A stretch of 39,259 nucleotides of DNA from Pirellulales bacterium (GCA_036490175.1 DASXEJ010000222.1:1-39259); one strand, 5' to 3'. Numbered from the stretch's first letter, positions 7,877 to 16,765 are shown. Made by a program: numbers and translations. Notes: generated by a model not told the origin, from the letters alone.

Positions 7877-10800
7877 TCATTCCTTAGTGATTGTTTCGTC
7901 GAGATTCATCACGGCCCGGGCCGTAAGCGTCCATGCTGCGCGATTCATTGTTTCGGCTGGCGTCTCCCCATCGATCGCACCGGCAATCGAACTGGCAGCA
8001 AGCTCGCCTTGCCGCAGGCGGTCGAGCTGTGCGTTATGGAAAGCGGTCAACAGCGTGAGCTCTGCGTTCGATGGGGGGCGGCTCATGCAGCGGCGCACGA
8101 GAAGATCAATTGTGGAATCGAGAGGAGCCCTTTCACCGGCCAATTGTTTGCCCAAAGCCTGGGCCGCTTCGACGAAGACCCCGTCGTTCAGAAGTGCCAG
8201 CGATTGAAGAGGGGTATTCGATATGTCGCGCCGCGCCAGGCAGGCTTCCCCACTCGGTGCGTCGAAGGTTGTAAACATTGCATAGGGGGCGGTTCGCTTG
8301 GCGAAAGTATACACGCCCCGGCGGTAGCGATCCGCCCCGTCGCTCACCTTCCAGGCCAACGGGCCGTATGTTCCCTCCGAGCTTACTCCCGGTGGCTGTG
8401 GCGGAAAGACGCTCGGACCGCCGATCCTTGCTGATAGTAATCCCGATGCCGACAGAGCAACGTCGCGAACTAGCTCGGCATCCAAGCGAAGTCTTGGCGC
8501 GCGCGCCAGCAGTTTGTTTTGCGAATCTCGGGAGAGCAATTCTGCTCCCGCGTGCGATGACTGTCGGTACGTCGCGCTGGTGACGATCAGCTTGTGTAGT
8601 TTCTTGAGGGACCAGCCGTCGTGCTGGAATTGTACGGCTAGCCAGTCGAGCAGCTCTGGATGTGTAGGGGGTTCTCCCTGGTAGCCGAAATCTTCAGTGG
8701 TCCGCACCAATCCGCGGCCAAAAAACGCCGCCCACTGTCGATTAACGGTTACGCGACCCACCAGCGGATTGCGCTCGCTGGCCAACCAACGAGCCAGCGC
8801 GAGTCGATCATGTGCCTCATTCGCTGCGAGCGGCGCAAAAATGCTGGGCACCTCGGCCTCGACGGAATCCGTGGGTTGCAGGAATTCGCCCCGCTTATGA
8901 ATATTCGTGCGGCGTGGATTCTCGGTCGGTCGTTCACTCATGACGAGCGATGTGGCGTAAGCCGGCATCTGGTCACGAAGCTTGCGGATCGCGTCTCTTT
9001 CGTTCGACAGTTCGGGCGCAACGGACAAATAGTACGTCAACAGCCGGCTGCGATCCTCTGCGGTTCGTTCTGTAGACGGCCGGGCAAGAATTGACTCAAT
9101 GTCACAAGGGAGTCCGTGGGCAGTAATCGGCCGTGGGTCATCGGTGCCCCAAATCCGGAAACGCCCTAGTCCTGCGGCATAGTATTTTTCAAACAGCAAT
9201 TCCAAGTCGATCGACGAGGCGCCGGCGAGCGGAGTCGCGAGCGTGAATACCGCCGAATGCTCCCGACCCTGGCCGCCGCTAACGGACCAGCCGGTTTGCG
9301 GGTCGCCATCGATTGACATCGCCGCTGTATCTTTAGCATTCGCATAGGACTGGCTGGCCCCGGAAAATGCAAGCTTGGCTTCTAGGCGACGAAGTGTGAT
9401 TTCGCTTAAGAAAAAATCGCCAAAGGGTCCTTCGTACGCGATTCGGCCAGGCCCTTGCTTGGGCAGACGATCGTCGGGAATGGCTTCGATCCGCAAGGCC
9501 GTAAGCCGTGACAGAGGATTCTCGAGCTTCAGTCGATAGATGTCACGCTTAGTCTGGTCACCGCTGGCCAACACGGACGCGTCTGCGAGGATTTGTAGGG
9601 TCGGAACGTCGCTTTTTGCCGACACTGGTTTAAGCAACGACCATTTCACCGCGCGTGCGGATTCGGTTGCTGCCCAGTCCTCAAACTTGTGTGCAAGGTG
9701 GTCCTGACGGCGCAGCTGTTCCGGCCTGTCGTCGTGCAACTGCTCGCCGACCTGTACGCGAAAGCGACCCAGCGTGTGATGCCCGCCGTATTTCTGGCCT
9801 AATTGAATTGTCAGGCGAGTCGAGCCTGCCTCGGAATGCGGCCGGTCAAAACGAAAGACAGCACGCCTGGGCACGTTCCAGGGCTCGGGGCCCTGGATGG
9901 CCCAGCCGGTCTTGTCAGATTGATCGAAGGCCTGTTCCGGGGGAAACCCTGCCTGCGAAAAATCGGCTTCTGCACTGGCAAAAATGATTGATTCCGGCGT
10001 GCTCGTGGCCGCGTTTGAGGATGCCGCCACTGCAATTTCAGTCAGCACAAAGTTACCATGCGGAGTACGACCAGGACCTTGTTTCGGCAACTGCGCATCC
10101 GTGAGCGCGTCGATCTTGACCGCGGAGACATTCGCCTGATTGCTGTCGAGGATCAGCGTGTACGTGTCCTGTTCGGGATCGACGCCTGAAACCCGAATCG
10201 AGCCATCTTCGAGCACTTCGGTTTGGGCCCCGCTCGCGGTCGTTGCGCTTATCAGAGTGGCGTTGTGCCAGCGGATATCCCCCTCAGGCGGGAAGCGGTT
10301 GGCCATATTGGCCTCGGCGGCAGCAATCTGTACGGCAATGTCCGCGCGGCGCGCCGCGATATCCGGGGCAGGCACGTCCATCTCGGGCTCGTCAGCATTG
10401 TTCAAAAAGGCCATCAGCCGATAGAAGTCCCGATGAGGGATCGGGTCATATTTGTGCGTATGGCATTGTGCGCAGCCGACGGTTAGTCCCATCCACACCG
10501 TACCGGTCGTGCCCACGCGATCTATCATTGCGTAGAAGCGAAATTCCAATGGGTCGATGCCGCCTTCCTCGTTAAGCATCGTATTACGGTGGAAGCCCGT
10601 GGCGACACGATCCTGAACCGTGGCCCCCGGCAGCAAGTCACCGGCCAGTTGACGAATCGTGAATTCGTCGAAGGGCATGTCGGCATTGAGAGCATTGATG
10701 ACCCAGTCACGGTAGGGCCAAATCGATCGCGTCCGGTCCTTTTCGTAGCCGTTGCTGTCGGCGTAGCGGGCCAAGTCGAGCCAACGCCGTGCCCAGCGCT

Positions 10801-11494
10801 CACCATAGTGGGGCGAGGCAAGCAATCGATCGACCAACGCTTCGTATGCTTGCGCCGTATTGTCGTAAACGAAGGCATCGACTTCAGCAGGCGTCGGCGG
10901 AAGGCCAATCAAGTCGAGGTACAAACGTCTCACGATGGTGTACTTGTCCGCTTCCGGCGATGGCGCCAGGTTGGCCGCCTCGATCCCGTCCAGCACGAAG
11001 TAATCGATTGGATTGCGAGGCCAATGGCTGTTACGGACGATTGGAATGGCGGCCTGCTTCGGGGGCATAAATGCCCAATGAGATTCGTAATTGGCGCCGG
11101 CGGCGATCCAGTCTCGCAGGATTTGACGTTGTTGATCGGAGAGGGGCTTATTGGCAGCGGGCGGTGGCATCTGCGAATCGGGTTCCGGAGCGCATGTCCG
11201 CCGGATGATTTCGCTTTCGTCTGGCTTACCAGGCAAAATGGCGATCGCACCGGAGTCAGATGCGGCTAAGGCCGCATCACGCATGTCGAGCCGCAGACCT
11301 GCTTCACGCGATTGCTCGTCCGGACCGTGACACTTGAAGCAATGGCCGGCCAGAATCGGGCGCACGTCGCGATTGTATAGGGGCGGTTCTCCACCGCGCG
11401 CCGTCATTGCGAACAACGACATCACGGATGCCGCGGTCAGCGCCGTTGAGAAACAGCGGCTAAGCGCGCTCGAACCGTTCATGGGCGAGGCCAT
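7877..11494 (-). CDS. PSCyt1 / DUF1549 / DUF1553 planctomycete cytochrome-like protein
   Basis: The protein has 1205 residues from the ATG at 11494, chosen over an upstream GTG (11527) because GAGGGT lies 8 bases before it. A signal peptide (about residues 5-34) is followed by PSCyt1, with a heme-type CFKCHG motif near residue 52 and a QMPPP segment. DUF1549 comes next (NPIDYFVLDGIEAANL, then RRLYLDLIGLPPTPAEVDAF; about residues 160-370). The centre (about 434-788) holds two related modules with the motif LPKQGPGR. DUF1553 is C-terminal (NPLVGRVTVNRQWAAFFGRG to about residue 1160), with CLARRDISNTPLQSL. These giants are characteristic of planctomycetes and possibly electron-transferring. Their substrate is not established. 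The gene is translationally coupled to the DUF1501 gene downstream. Confidence 0.94.
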   Translation of the reverse strand: MASPMNGSSALSRCFSTALTAASVMSLFAMTARGGEPPLYNRDVRPILAGHCFKCHGPDEQSREAGLRLDMRDAALAASDSGAIAILPGKPDESEIIRRTCAPEPDSQMPPPAANKPLSDQQRQILRDWIAAGANYESHWAFMPPKQAAIPIVRNSHWPRNPIDYFVLDGIEAANLAPSPEADKYTIVRRLYLDLIGLPPTPAEVDAFVYDNTAQAYEALVDRLLASPHYGERWARRWLDLARYADSNGYEKDRTRSIWPYRDWVINALNADMPFDEFTIRQLAGDLLPGATVQDRVATGFHRNTMLNEEGGIDPLEFRFYAMIDRVGTTGTVWMGLTVGCAQCHTHKYDPIPHRDFYRLMAFLNNADEPEMDVPAPDIAARRADIAVQIAAAEANMANRFPPEGDIRWHNATLISATTASGAQTEVLEDGSIRVSGVDPEQDTYTLILDSNQANVSAVKIDALTDAQLPKQGPGRTPHGNFVLTEIAVAASSNAATSTPESIIFASAEADFSQAGFPPEQAFDQSDKTGWAIQGPEPWNVPRRAVFRFDRPHSEAGSTRLTIQLGQKYGGHHTLGRFRVQVGEQLHDDRPEQLRRQDHLAHKFEDWAATESARAVKWSLLKPVSAKSDVPTLQILADASVLASGDQTKRDIYRLKLENPLSRLTALRIEAIPDDRLPKQGPGRIAYEGPFGDFFLSEITLRRLEAKLAFSGASQSYANAKDTAAMSIDGDPQTGWSVSGGQGREHSAVFTLATPLAGASSIDLELLFEKYYAAGLGRFRIWGTDDPRPITAHGLPCDIESILARPSTERTAEDRSRLLTYYLSVAPELSNERDAIRKLRDQMPAYATSLVMSERPTENPRRTNIHKRGEFLQPTDSVEAEVPSIFAPLAANEAHDRLALARWLASERNPLVGRVTVNRQWAAFFGRGLVRTTEDFGYQGEPPTHPELLDWLAVQFQHDGWSLKKLHKLIVTSATYRQSSHAGAELLSRDSQNKLLARAPRLRLDAELVRDVALSASGLLSARIGGPSVFPPQPPGVSSEGTYGPLAWKVSDGADRYRRGVYTFAKRTAPYAMFTTFDAPSGEACLARRDISNTPLQSLALLNDGVFVEAAQALGKQLAGERAPLDSTIDLLVRRCMSRPPSNAELTLLTAFHNAQLDRLRQGELAASSIAGAIDGETPAETMNRAAWTLTARAVMNLDETITKE

Positions 11495-11502
11495 TATTTG
11501 GC

Positions 11503-11508
11503 ACCCTC
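11503..11508 (-). promoter_or_regulatory. Ribosome binding site deciding the PSCyt1 gene start
   Basis: GAGGGT on the minus strand lies 8 bases before the ATG at 11494. The alternative GTG at 11527 has no comparable site, and its codon falls inside the left arm of an inverted repeat. Confidence 0.5.
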
Positions 11509-11521
11509 GTTCTCTGGGATC

Positions 11522-11557
11522 CGTCACTTCGGCGGATCGTAGGTTTCTGAAGTGACG
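11522..11557. repeat. Perfect 9-bp inverted repeat upstream of the PSCyt1 gene
   Basis: CGTCACTTC (11522-11530) and GAAGTGACG (11549-11557) are exact reverse complements separated by 18 bases, about 28 bases before the ATG at 11494. The position fits an operator for a dimeric regulator or a leader hairpin that could control the PSCyt1-DUF1501 operon. No T run follows in the minus direction, so it is not an intrinsic terminator. Confidence 0.45.
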
Positions 11558-11797
11558 CGGGGCGGTGGGCTTATGCAGGGGGGAGCGATCGATCGCGCCG
11601 TGCCAGCGGCACTTGCCGATCGTCGTTACTTTGAAGCCGATTCCTGGTTACTATATGACCACACAGCTGGACCCGGTTCAAGCTTTCGGCGGCGGGTTTG
11701 ACTGAGGAGAAGACAGATCTACGCGTTTCTACTCTGACTCAGCAAATAAGCATTGTCCGGCGCGCGCCGTTTCGCTCGTGAGCAAGTGGTAGTTCGA

Positions 11798-12826
11798 TTA
11801 CGTCTGTTTTTTGGCCAGGATCGCGTCGAGCGGCGAATCCGTTGTTTTTCCCTCGACGCCGGTAAATCCGACCTGGGCGAGCAGCTCGCGATATTCCGTC
11901 AGGGACCGTTCTTTGCCCTCGGTGCAAGTGAGCATGTTGAGGCTTTGCAACTGGGCCCAACGCGGCCCGCTCTTGTCTTCTGCAAGCATCTTTTCCGCGA
12001 TCAACAATGCGCCCCCCGCAGGCAATCGCTCGTAGATTCGGCTCAGCAATTTGAGGATTTTTTCTTCGGTCCAATCATGCACGATGCGGCCCAATGTGTA
12101 GATGTCCCCCTGTGGCAACTGATCCACGAAGAAGTCGCCGGGGATTACATCAACGCGATCGGCGACCGACGATGCGCCGACGATTTCCTCTGCAAGCGGC
12201 ACGGCGTCGGCCAGATCAAAAACAATAGCGTGCAGGGATGGATAACGTTCGCAGGCGGCGATTGCCAGGTGCCCGGTTGCACCTCCCAGGTCCACGAGCA
12301 GGTGAAATCGTGAGAGATCGAAGGCGCAAACTACCTGCGGAGAGCTGATTACGCCGAATCCGTGCATGCCCAGCAAGAACTCCCGCTTAGCCTGCTCGGT
12401 GCGGAAGAAATGTGAGAAAATGGGGCCATCCCAGCCGAACGCCTGTTGCCAGCGATGCGTTCCTTCGCGCACCGCGTCTTCGAGGTGATACCACAGCTTC
12501 CACATCACCTCGTTTGAGTAATTTATGTAACCAGTCATGCGGCGCGAGCTGGTGGCTGTGAGATAAGTCTGCGCCGTCGGCGTGTTTTCGTAAGCGTCCC
12601 CTCGGCGTCTTAACAGTTGTAATCCGACGCAGGCGTTGAGCAGGCGTTCTAGCCCGTCGCGATTAGCGGACAACCGCCGTGCCAACTCGTCGCGCGTCAG
12701 AGCTTCGTTATCGAGAGCATCAAAGATGCCGAGCGATACGGCGGCGAACATCACTTTGGAACGGCGAAATGCTTCCAGCAGATCGATGACCAAGCTGGGA
12801 TCGGGGGCCGGCGTGTAATCGGTCAT
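11798..12826 (-). CDS. SAM-dependent O-methyltransferase (acetylserotonin/hydroxyneurosporene type)
   Basis: The protein has 342 residues from the ATG at 12826, chosen because AGGAAA lies 5 bases upstream. The longer frame adds 18 residues with no ribosome site. The N-terminal winged-helix dimerisation domain (VIDLLEAFRRSKVMFAAVSLGIFDAL, then TRDELARRLSANRDGLERLLNA) is typical of the plant-type/ASMT O-methyltransferase family 2. The Rossmann part has the SAM motif LVDLGGATGHLAIAACERYP, the acidic end of strand 2 (IVFDL), GDFF, and the catalytic-type His in GRIVHDWTEEKI, followed by LLIAEKML. It transfers a methyl group to a hydroxyl of a small, probably aromatic or polyketide acceptor. No biosynthetic cluster surrounds it, so the acceptor is unknown. 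It acts in the cytosol. Confidence 0.88.
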   Translation of the reverse strand: MTDYTPAPDPSLVIDLLEAFRRSKVMFAAVSLGIFDALDNEALTRDELARRLSANRDGLERLLNACVGLQLLRRRGDAYENTPTAQTYLTATSSRRMTGYINYSNEVMWKLWYHLEDAVREGTHRWQQAFGWDGPIFSHFFRTEQAKREFLLGMHGFGVISSPQVVCAFDLSRFHLLVDLGGATGHLAIAACERYPSLHAIVFDLADAVPLAEEIVGASSVADRVDVIPGDFFVDQLPQGDIYTLGRIVHDWTEEKILKLLSRIYERLPAGGALLIAEKMLAEDKSGPRWAQLQSLNMLTCTEGKERSLTEYRELLAQVGFTGVEGKTTDSPLDAILAKKQT

Positions 12827-12831
12827 TGAGA

Positions 12832-12837
12832 TTTCCT
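12832..12837 (-). promoter_or_regulatory. Ribosome binding site of the O-methyltransferase gene
   Basis: AGGAAA on the minus strand lies 5 bases before the ATG at 12826. It supports the shorter 342-residue protein over the 360-residue reading. Confidence 0.5.
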
Positions 12838-13094
12838 GAAGACGCGAGGGAATGTCGTACTGAGCGGTGACACGGCGCAAGCAGACGATGCAAGTTGTGG
12901 CGAGTGCATAAGCGAACGGGGCAGTTTCAACCTAGGCGGGCTTTAAAGTCACTGCAGGCCGGTGACAATTCGCGCACATGCGCATTCCGTAATGTGTTGA
13001 AAAATCAATTCCGCGCCGATTTTGCAGAGTTGTTTTACCATTCTATCCGGCGCCTGACGAACGCATCGCGTAAGCCCGTGCCCCTATGCGGAAG

Positions 13095-15086
13095 TCAGTT
13101 GGGCGGACGGCTTGCTCGTAACGCTGTCAGCCAGGCATGGATTTGTGCCGCGTATTCATTGCGCCCCTTTAACCGCGCCAGCATCAGCGCCTGCTCGGCT
13201 GCTGCACTTGCCTCATCAACGCGGCGCAAGTCGGCATATGTCCTGGCTAAGTACATTTGGGCGTCGATCGAGTCGGGCTCACGCGCAAGCGTCTGCTGGA
13301 ACTGCTCGATTGCTTCTTCCCGCCGTCCCACGGCGGCCAGCGCCGTGCCAAGATTGATGTGACCTGCGGCGTACTCTGGTTTCAGCCGCAGAGTCGCTTG
13401 AAAATGCGGTATGGCATCCTGCGGTCGGCCAGCATCGACTAGCGCCATCCCCAGGTTGTTGTGGGCCTCGACGAAATCCGGTTGCTCTTGGAGGGCTTCC
13501 TCGAAGCGTGTCATCGCCTCGGGTATGCGGCCGGCGCGCAGCAAGATGCAGCCCATGTTGTTGAGATGGGGCGCTCGTTTGTCGGGTTCAAGGCGCAGCA
13601 GATGTTCGTATTGTTCGATTGCTTCTTGCGGACGACCCGCATTAACCAGTTCCAGCCCCAAGTTCATAAGCACTAGCGGACTGTCGGGCAGGTGCGTAGC
13701 CGTGTCTTGCCAGAGTGTGACAGCGTTCTGGTAGGCCGACAGACGATGCACGTCGACAGTCATATAGCCGACCGCTAAGAGTACGCAGGCGCCGGTCGTG
13801 ATCAGCAGGGGAGTGGGGCGATCGATTGTGCCGGTTTCGTCTTGCCGGCGGCGTCCGACGAGCCGCTGCAGCAACCTGTATCCAACCATGATAGCAAGGA
13901 CCAAGATCGCGACGAGCGGCAGGTACATCCGCCGCTCCGCCGCGACCTCTGTGGCGATTGGCACTAGGGAGGTTGGAGCCAGGATCATCAATATTGACGC
14001 AAACAAAAAGCCCACTGCGGTCGGTCGCCAATTCAACGTGAGCGTGGCGACCACCAGCGCGGCAACCGCCCCTAGCCATGGCCATGCCGCCGAGAATGTA
14101 TCGAAGTAAGCCATTTCGTAGTGGATCACTAGCGGCCACGGCCACACGGCAAGTCCGAGGTACATGAGCAACACTTTGCACTGGGTAAGCCACCAGGCGA
14201 CGGCCGGCACTCCCGCGTGAAATCCAGCCGTTGCCGCCCGAGGCCCATTGACGTTGAGTGCGAGCAATACGACCCAGCCTAAGAGGAATCCAGCGTACAA
14301 CGGCCATGAAGCCGCCAAGGCGCGACGGAATGAGCCAGTAAGAAACGTTCGCTCGAACAACAGAACGACTACCGGCGCCGAGACCATGACCTCTTTGCAC
14401 GTCATTCCCGCGATGCAGGAAATAATTGATATCGAGAGCCACGTCCTGCGCCCCAAGGGCGTTGTTGCCGCCCAGTATCGCAGGCTGCCGTACAGCGTGG
14501 CGACGTAGAACGCGCCCATCAACAGTTCCGTTCGCTGCGTAATGTAGGTGACCGTTTCGGTCTGCAGCGGATGTACGGCCCACATGAGCGCAATCAGCAG
14601 CGCAAGGGGCTCGGCCTGCTGATCAAACGAACCGCCGAAGTAACTTAGGCGAAGAACACGGGCCAAAGTGGACCAGACCAATAATGCTACTACGGTATGT
14701 ACCGCGATATTGAATAGGTGATAGCCGGCTACATTGAGGCCGCCAAAGTGATAGTTCACTGCCAGCGATAAGTTCACCAGCGGCCGACCCGAGGTGCTCG
14801 ACTCGGGACCAGGATTCAGGGGGCCAGGGTGATCAGCATCGCCCACGAGAGGCCACAGATGCAAAATCGACGGGTTGTACAAAACGCTGTTGGAATCGTC
14901 GTAGATGAGCGGCGCGCTGAGACTCCTCCCATACACGAACCACACCGCGCCCCCGAGGATCGTCGTGGCAATCGCAGTAAGTACCAACTGCCGGCTCAGG
15001 ACAGATCGAGGGAGGAATGCCCCGGTATGTGGCGGGCCTGACGATCGGCCCGCGGTGGGAGAACGGTGAGTCCTACGTTTTTCCAT
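13095..15086 (-). CDS. GT-C-like multi-spanning membrane protein with C-terminal TPR repeats (TMTC-like)
   Basis: The protein has 663 residues. A basic N-terminus is followed by about ten hydrophobic spans between residues 32 and 450. The first loop carries the acidic pair in SAPLIYDDSNSVLYNP, and a later loop has AVHPLQTETVTYITQRTELL. Both patterns are typical of TMTC-like GT-C glycosyltransferases, in which the acidic loop pair is catalytic with lipid-linked sugar donors. About five TPR units follow (PLVLMNLGLELVNAGRPQEA, HLNNMGCILLRAGRIPEA, AHNNLGMALVDAGRPQDA, GHINLGTALAAVGRREEA, AQMYLARTYADLRRVDEA). It probably glycosylates an exported protein or glycan recognised by the TPRs, but this is inference. 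It is a single minus-strand gene, divergent from the PEP-CTERM esterase. The architecture is secure and the enzyme activity likely but unproven. Confidence 0.82.
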   Translation of the reverse strand: MEKRRTHRSPTAGRSSGPPHTGAFLPRSVLSRQLVLTAIATTILGGAVWFVYGRSLSAPLIYDDSNSVLYNPSILHLWPLVGDADHPGPLNPGPESSTSGRPLVNLSLAVNYHFGGLNVAGYHLFNIAVHTVVALLVWSTLARVLRLSYFGGSFDQQAEPLALLIALMWAVHPLQTETVTYITQRTELLMGAFYVATLYGSLRYWAATTPLGRRTWLSISIISCIAGMTCKEVMVSAPVVVLLFERTFLTGSFRRALAASWPLYAGFLLGWVVLLALNVNGPRAATAGFHAGVPAVAWWLTQCKVLLMYLGLAVWPWPLVIHYEMAYFDTFSAAWPWLGAVAALVVATLTLNWRPTAVGFLFASILMILAPTSLVPIATEVAAERRMYLPLVAILVLAIMVGYRLLQRLVGRRRQDETGTIDRPTPLLITTGACVLLAVGYMTVDVHRLSAYQNAVTLWQDTATHLPDSPLVLMNLGLELVNAGRPQEAIEQYEHLLRLEPDKRAPHLNNMGCILLRAGRIPEAMTRFEEALQEQPDFVEAHNNLGMALVDAGRPQDAIPHFQATLRLKPEYAAGHINLGTALAAVGRREEAIEQFQQTLAREPDSIDAQMYLARTYADLRRVDEASAAAEQALMLARLKGRNEYAAQIHAWLTALRASRPPN

Positions 15087-15402
15087 CTGCTCTTTGGAAT
15101 TCGAAGTACCGAGTTCACCCGGCAGGGCCGTATTGTGTCATTCGGCCAACTCAGGCGACTTGCCATCTAGATCTAGATTATCCTGCAACGACTACCAAAC
15201 CCGCATTCTTCCAATGTGTCGGCTCATTTCATTTTAGAGGGTAACGGCCAAACGCCTATTCCACGATGCCGGCGCGCGTGGTAGCTGTGCGATCCGACGG
15301 CGCTTTCATGATAACGTCCACCGCCTGCCCGCCCGAGCGAACAAGATTCGCAGGCGAATGTCTGAGGCGAAATAGTTCCGGCATTTTGACGTCGGATATT
15401 TA

Positions 15403-15431
15403 TTGACCTCGCCAGAAGAATCCATCATAGT
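15403..15431 (+). promoter_or_regulatory. Sigma70-like promoter candidate
   Basis: TTGACC (15403-15408), a 17-base spacer and CATAGT (15426-15431) match the housekeeping consensus 5/6 and 4/6. It points toward the hydrolase gene but lies about 235 bases before its ATG, implying a long leader that would contain the hairpin at 15570-15594. Confidence 0.3.
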
Positions 15432-15569
15432 GGCGACCACTTTCCGCTACTTGGCGACAGTCATCTCGGGTGGTACGCGACGGCCGCCGTAGCAGAGGCG
15501 GTATCTGGCGATAGCAGCGAGCCCATCAATTTTGGCCTGGGTAGCTAATGGGACAACAGCGATTCTGAC

Positions 15570-15594
15570 AAGCACGCTTGCACTAAGCGTACTT
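15570..15594 (+). repeat. Inverted repeat / leader hairpin before the hydrolase gene
   Basis: AAGCACGCTT (15570-15579) pairs with AAGCGTACTT (15585-15594) in 9 of 10 positions with a 5-base loop, about 72 bases before the ATG at 15667. There is no T run, so an operator or leader structure is more likely than a terminator. Confidence 0.35.
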
Positions 15595-15666
15595 CCGACG
15601 AGTCAATGTCCCTCAGCATCTTAAACCAGGCATTTTCGCCCGCACTCCGTCCGGAATGACGCTCTT

Positions 15667-16641
15667 ATGATACGGAATCTCGCGGCGTTCTTCGTATTGT
15701 TTAGTGTTACTCCACGACTACTTGCCGCCGATTTGTATCACGATCAGCTCTTTGGTGTTCAGACGACTTCGAACATCGTCTATGGTACTGGCCCGACGAA
15801 CAATGGCGCCAGCACCGAGAGTCTGGAACTCGATCTGTACCAACCGACGCAAGTTACCCCCATACCCGTTCCGGCGGCCACGCCTGCTATCGTCCTCGTT
15901 CATGGCGGTGGTTTTATCGACGGTGACAAGACGGACATGGCGCCGTTGGCCGAAGAGTATGCGTCGCTGGGCTACGTTGTTGTTTCAATCAACTACCGCA
16001 TGTATGCCGATCTACCCCCTCCCGGTACCTCTCCTGGTCCGGCTGACAATTTTATCGAGCCTCCGCCGCCTTTCGAGACGTTTCCTGACCTGACACTCGG
16101 CGGCAACGCTATTAACGCCGCGGTACACGACACAGAAACCGCGATGAACTGGGTGCGCGATAATGCCGCGACCTTTCACATTGATCCCTCACGCATTGGC
16201 GTGGGTGGGGTATCGGCCGGGGGGATTACCGCAGAACTTGTAGGCTACAACGACTCACCGGCCCATATTACGCCGTCGGTCGTACTCGACTTCCTGGGCA
16301 GCATGTACGGAACCGAGGGGGTGATCCACGCGGGCGCACCGCCAGCATTCATGTTTCATGGAGATGCCGATACCACGGTGCCGTTTGCCGGTGATGTGGC
16401 CGTTGCCAATCAGTTGACGGCAATGGGCGTTTACCACGAATTTTATGACGGCGTCGGCATAGGCCATGAATTGGATGACACCGTCTTCGGAATGACTTTT
16501 GGTAGCGAGACGTTACTGCAGCACAATATCGATTTCCTGGCGAATCACCTGGTGCCTGAGCCGTCTGCTTTTGTCCTGGCGGGCTTGGGATCTATCGCAT
16601 TGCTGGCCCTAAGACGGCAGGTCCTGCCCAAAGTTGCCTAA
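15667..16641 (+). CDS. Secreted alpha/beta hydrolase (carboxylesterase type) with PEP-CTERM sorting tail
   Basis: The protein has 324 residues. An N-terminal Sec signal (AAFFVLFSVTPRLLAA) precedes an esterase/lipase-type alpha/beta hydrolase. The oxyanion motif is LVHGGGFIDGDK, the nucleophile elbow GVGGVSAGG places Ser183, the acid is Asp235 in HGDADTTVP, and the base is probably His267 in GIGHELD. The C-terminus VPEPSAFVLAGLGSIALLALRRQ is a classical PEP-CTERM signal: the VPEP motif, a membrane helix and a basic cluster. This signal is recognised by an exosortase and directs anchoring to the envelope or extracellular matrix. It therefore probably de-esterifies an extracellular polymer. No exosortase is in the window. 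The sequence between strand and helix is Pro-rich (YADLPPPGTSPGPADN), probably a lid loop. It is a single plus-strand gene. Confidence 0.9.
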   Translation: MIRNLAAFFVLFSVTPRLLAADLYHDQLFGVQTTSNIVYGTGPTNNGASTESLELDLYQPTQVTPIPVPAATPAIVLVHGGGFIDGDKTDMAPLAEEYASLGYVVVSINYRMYADLPPPGTSPGPADNFIEPPPPFETFPDLTLGGNAINAAVHDTETAMNWVRDNAATFHIDPSRIGVGGVSAGGITAELVGYNDSPAHITPSVVLDFLGSMYGTEGVIHAGAPPAFMFHGDADTTVPFAGDVAVANQLTAMGVYHEFYDGVGIGHELDDTVFGMTFGSETLLQHNIDFLANHLVPEPSAFVLAGLGSIALLALRRQVLPKVA

Positions 16642-16765
16642 AAGTTGTCGCGAACAGAGGGCCAAAGGCGCGGGCGACGTCGGGTTGCTTTGCGGCCATC
16701 GACGGGATCAATGCGCTGGACCTGTCTAAGACCCTCATAGTGATCGGATGCGTTGCCGGGTGTCA

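Larger units (their letters stand above)
11495..11797. other. Non-coding gap between O-methyltransferase and PSCyt1 operon
   Basis: About 300 bases with no supportable gene. It contains the 9-bp inverted repeat (11522-11557) and a second short hairpin GTGCC-AGC-GGCAC (11600-11612). It probably carries the promoter of the minus-strand operon that starts at 11494. I see no clear -35/-10 pair. Confidence 0.5.
15087..15666. other. Long divergent non-coding region
   Basis: Some 580 bases separate the TPR/GT-C gene (minus) from the PEP-CTERM hydrolase (plus). No reading frame here looks real. It holds a promoter-like pair at 15403-15431, a TCGCCA/TGGCGA inverted repeat overlapping it (about 15409-15433), and a near-perfect 10-bp hairpin at 15570-15594. 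It is long enough to carry both promoters and perhaps a small RNA. Confidence 0.45.

Noticed and set aside
13642..14583. Minus-strand frame of 313 codons inside the GT-C/TPR gene
   Set aside because: It is an alternative frame of a clearly coding gene with membrane and TPR motifs; composition is Arg/Ala/Gly-rich.
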